A stretch of 8,477 nt of DNA, taken from the NCBI GenBank assembly GCA_902772565.1, contig CACYBJ010000141.1, positions 1-8,477 on the forward strand, given 5' to 3'. The stretch is from an uncultured Lachnospiraceae bacterium. GTDB lineage: Bacteria; Bacillota; Clostridia; Lachnospirales; Lachnospiraceae. The notes beneath the pieces are model-generated. The model searched no databases. It was not told the DNA's origin and worked only from the letters and a program-made list of their open reading frames with translations. Every line of letters begins with the position of its first letter. Within the stretch, counting starts at the first letter, position 1. The position numbers and the translations under genes were made by a program. Positions 6,041-8,477 of this stretch are shown one piece after another.

Positions 6041-6082
6041 AATATAATAACACAAGGGGCTGAAATAATCAGTCCCTTGCGC
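6041..6082 (-). terminator. Intrinsic terminator of leuS
   Basis: About 20 bases after the leuS stop, the minus strand forms CAAGGG-A-CTGA, loop TTATT, TCAG-C-CCCTTG. That is a 6-bp and a 4-bp stem around one A-C mismatch, extendable outward by GCG/TGT through G-U pairs. It is followed by the U-rich TTATTATATT. This separates leuS from the aroA unit. Confidence 0.75.
6044..6052 (-). promoter_or_regulatory. Possible extended -10 promoter element for aroA
   Basis: The minus strand reads TGTTATTAT, fitting the extended -10 form TGnTATNAT. The best -35 at 17 bases, CTGATT, is poor and lies inside the leuS terminator stem. Transcription would start near 6037 and give a leader of about 85 bases. 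It overlaps the U-rich tail of the terminator, so it may simply be that tail. Confidence 0.3.
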
Positions 6083-6100
6083 ATATAAACAATAAAAATA

Positions 6101-8477
6101 CTATTTAACGATAAGGTTAAGAATCTTCTTCGGTACATAAATAACTTTTACAAGATTCTTTCCTTCCGCTGCCTTTGCAACAGATGCGATTTCCATAGCC
6201 TTTGCAACTGCCGAATCCTGAGGCTCATCCGGAAGAAGGTTTACCGTACCTCTGAACTTTCCGTTAACCTGTACACCGATTTCAACCACATCGTCAAGGC
6301 ACTTGGCTTCGTCAAATTCAGGCCACTTTTCGTTTGCAATTGAGCCTTCATGGCCAAGCATCTGCCAGAGTTCCTCACCGGCATGAGGACATACGCAGGA
6401 GAACATCTTGATGAAGCCTTCGGCATATTCCTTAGGGCACTTACCCTTGGTTGCCGTGTTCATAAATATCATCATCTGGGCAATGGCTGTGTTAAAGCCA
6501 AGGGTCTCATAGTCATGAGTAACCTTCTTTACTGTCTGATGATAAAGCTTTGTAAGGCTGTCGTCGTTGTCATCTGTAAGATTTTCGCTGTCTGAGAAAT
6601 AGTTCCAAACCTTGTTGATGAATCTTCTTGCACCTTCTACACCCTGCTCGTTCCAAGGTTTTGATGCTTCAAGAGCACCCATGAACATTTCATAGAGCCT
6701 TAATGTATCTGCGCCGTACTTGTTAACTACGTCGGAAGGATTTACAACGAACTCAGGGAATCTCTTACCCATCTTGATTCCGTTGGCACCCAGGATCATA
6801 CCCTGGTGAACAAGCTTTGCAAATGGCTCCTTAACAGGTGAAAGTCCCTTATTGTAAAGATATCTGTTCCAGATTCTGGAATACATAAGGTGACCTACGG
6901 CATGCTCAGGACCACCTACATAAAGATCTACCGGAAGCCAGTGCTTAAGAAGTTCCTGATTGGCAAATTCTTTATCGTTATCGGGATCGATATATCTGAA
7001 ATAATACCAGCTTGAGCCTGCGGAACCGGGCATAGTGGATGTTTCTCTAACGCCCTTTACTCCGTTATGATCATACTGCATCCAGTCTTTTGCATTATCA
7101 AGAGGAGCCTTTCCGTTCTTGCCCTTGTAATCATCAAGTACCGGAAGAACAAGAGGAAGTTCTTCATCATCAAGAACGTGGATCTCACCGTTCTCAAGGA
7201 ATACGATAGGCATAGGCTCGCCCCAGTATCTCTGTCTTGCAAAAATCCATTCACGGAAACGGTAGTTGGTCTTCTTTCTGGCAACACCCATCTTCACAAG
7301 TTTATCTGTAATAGCTTCTTTTGCTTCTTCTACCGTAAGACCTGTAAACTCTTCGGAATTAATGAGCTTGCAGCCCTTTCCGAGGTAATCCTGCTTTTCG
7401 AATGCGCACTCGGACACATCTCTTCCTTCGATTACCTGAATTCTCGGAATATTATGTACTTCGGAGTATTCAAAGTCTCTCTGGTCGTGGGAAGGTACGG
7501 CCATAACAGCACCTGTACCGTAGTTTGCAAGTACAAAGTCGCCGATGTATACGTCTACTTCCTTACCGTTTACCGGGTTGATTGCCTTAATTCCCTTAAG
7601 CTGGCAACCGGACTTTGTCTTGTTAAGCTCAGTACGGTCCATATCGTTTTTCTTAATGGTTTCCGCAATATAGGCCTCGGCTTCTTCTCTGTTCTCCACT
7701 CTGTCAAGAAGGCTCTTTGTTACCTCTCCGTCGGGAGCAAGAACCATGAAAGTAATACCGTAAATTGTTTCGATACATGTGGTATAGATAGAGAAATCTC
7801 CGCCGCCCACAATCTTGAAATCAACTTCCACACCTTCGGACTTACCGATCCAGTTTCTCTGGATTTCCTTGGTGGATTCCGGCCAGTCGATTTCATCAAG
7901 TCCGGAAAGAAGTTCCTCGGCAAATGCAGCCTGGTCGATAACCCACTGCTTCATGTTCTTTCTGATTACAGGGTATCCGCCTCTCTCGCTCTTACCGTCA
8001 ATAACTTCGTCATTGGAAAGAACCGTTCCCAGTTCCTCGCACCAGTTAACAGGCATATCTACATACTTTGCATATCCGTCAAGATAAAGCTGCTTGAAAA
8101 TCCACTGTGTCCACTTATAGAAAGAAGGATCGCTGGTTCTTACCATCTTTGACCAGTCATAGTCAAAGCCCAGTTCCTTTAACTGCTTTGTGAAAGTTTC
8201 AATATTCTTCTCGGTAAAACCGTTAGGATTGTTTCCTGTATTAACGGCATACTGCTCTGCAGGAAGGCCGAAGGAATCATAGCCCATGGGATGAAGGACA
8301 TTATAGCCCTGCATTCTCTTCATTCTGGAAACAATGTCTGTTGCGGTATAACCTTCCGGATGACCTGCATGAAGACCTACACCCGAAGGATAAGGAAACA
8401 TATCAAGTACATAATATTTGGGTTTTGAAAAATCCCATACGTCTGTATGGAAGGTATCATGCTCCTCCCAGTACTTC
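6101..8477 (-). CDS. leuS: Leucyl-tRNA synthetase, N-terminus cut by window edge
   Basis: This cytosolic class I synthetase charges tRNA-Leu with leucine and hydrolyses mischarged products in its CP1 editing domain. The frame is open to the right edge, starting KYWEEHDTFHTD, so 791 residues are visible and about 15 are missing; the Met at 8401 is internal. Numbering from the first visible residue: HIGH-type motif HAGH at 36-39, CP1 entry NWIGKSEG, editing segment TTCIET at 232-237, SHDQRD at 329-334 with its conserved aspartates, ARQRYWGEP after CP1, KMSKS-type loop KMGKR at 568-572, the anticodon-binding domain and the C-terminal domain ending KVIYVPKKILNLIVK. The editing motif TTRPDT and the KMSKS loop are both non-canonical. 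I recall similar forms in Clostridia, so they are probably lineage features rather than damage. A terminator follows. Any upstream regulation, such as a T-box, lies outside the window. Confidence 0.97.
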   Translation of the reverse strand, partial: KYWEEHDTFHTDVWDFSKPKYYVLDMFPYPSGVGLHAGHPEGYTATDIVSRMKRMQGYNVLHPMGYDSFGLPAEQYAVNTGNNPNGFTEKNIETFTKQLKELGFDYDWSKMVRTSDPSFYKWTQWIFKQLYLDGYAKYVDMPVNWCEELGTVLSNDEVIDGKSERGGYPVIRKNMKQWVIDQAAFAEELLSGLDEIDWPESTKEIQRNWIGKSEGVEVDFKIVGGGDFSIYTTCIETIYGITFMVLAPDGEVTKSLLDRVENREEAEAYIAETIKKNDMDRTELNKTKSGCQLKGIKAINPVNGKEVDVYIGDFVLANYGTGAVMAVPSHDQRDFEYSEVHNIPRIQVIEGRDVSECAFEKQDYLGKGCKLINSEEFTGLTVEEAKEAITDKLVKMGVARKKTNYRFREWIFARQRYWGEPMPIVFLENGEIHVLDDEELPLVLPVLDDYKGKNGKAPLDNAKDWMQYDHNGVKGVRETSTMPGSAGSSWYYFRYIDPDNDKEFANQELLKHWLPVDLYVGGPEHAVGHLMYSRIWNRYLYNKGLSPVKEPFAKLVHQGMILGANGIKMGKRFPEFVVNPSDVVNKYGADTLRLYEMFMGALEASKPWNEQGVEGARRFINKVWNYFSDSENLTDDNDDSLTKLYHQTVKKVTHDYETLGFNTAIAQMMIFMNTATKGKCPKEYAEGFIKMFSCVCPHAGEELWQMLGHEGSIANEKWPEFDEAKCLDDVVEIGVQVNGKFRGTVNLLPDEPQDSAVAKAMEIASVAKAAEGKNLVKVIYVPKKILNLIVK

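Noticed and set aside
7067..8152. Long plus-strand open frame of 361 codons opposite leuS
   Set aside because: It lies wholly antisense to a well-supported LeuRS, has no recognisable domain, and looks like a by-product of leuS codon use.
8399..8401. ATG at 8401 as the leuS start
   Set aside because: The frame stays open to the window edge and upstream codons encode typical LeuRS N-terminal sequence (KYWEEHDTF, KPKYYVLD), so this Met is internal.

Overview
The window is a compact bacterial chromosome segment with every recognisable gene on the minus strand, so it reads from right to left: leuS (partial), aroA, a PAS-CPBP fusion gene, luxS, a second CPBP gene, a D-2-hydroxyacid dehydrogenase gene and a potA-like gene (partial). 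Strong GGAGG-type ribosome binding sites, short intergenic gaps and the protein subtypes suggest a Gram-positive anaerobe of the Clostridia. These subtypes include a LeuRS with a KMGKR signature, a LuxS carrying 'IYWGPMGC' and a PotA carrying 'FQRYALFPHLNV'. Lachnospiraceae (a Butyrivibrio/Roseburia-like organism) is my best guess, by recall of family sequences rather than by search. I see no transposase, integrase, tRNA, rRNA, CRISPR array or clear composition break.

Layout. leuS runs off the right edge, missing roughly its first 15 residues, and ends at a convincing intrinsic terminator (6041-6082). A structured GC-rich leader of about 100 bases then precedes aroA, the EPSP synthase of the shikimate pathway. 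aroA and the PAS-CPBP gene are one base apart and are probably translationally coupled. luxS follows after 47 bases that hold a compact C(UACG)G-capped hairpin with no U-tract. A 142-base gap after luxS contains a good sigma-A-type promoter (TTTACA-17-TAAAAT) for the next unit: a CPBP-family intramembrane protein, a dehydrogenase whose leader has three mutually complementary arms, and a potA-like ATPase that starts with TTG two bases after the dehydrogenase stop codon.

How the genes fit together. leuS and aroA are housekeeping genes, and potA is probably the first gene of a polyamine-importer operon continuing off the left edge. The more unusual part is the middle. luxS, which recycles S-ribosylhomocysteine and makes the AI-2 precursor, lies between two proteins of the CPBP (CAAX protease/bacteriocin-processing) membrane family. 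One has an intact CPBP motif set. The other has an N-terminal PAS sensor domain and has lost two of the usual catalytic-site residues (EExxxR is QExxxR, HxxxN is HxxxG). A sensor domain on a possibly non-proteolytic CPBP scaffold is the best candidate here for undescribed biology. A functional link to LuxS is only an inference from gene order.
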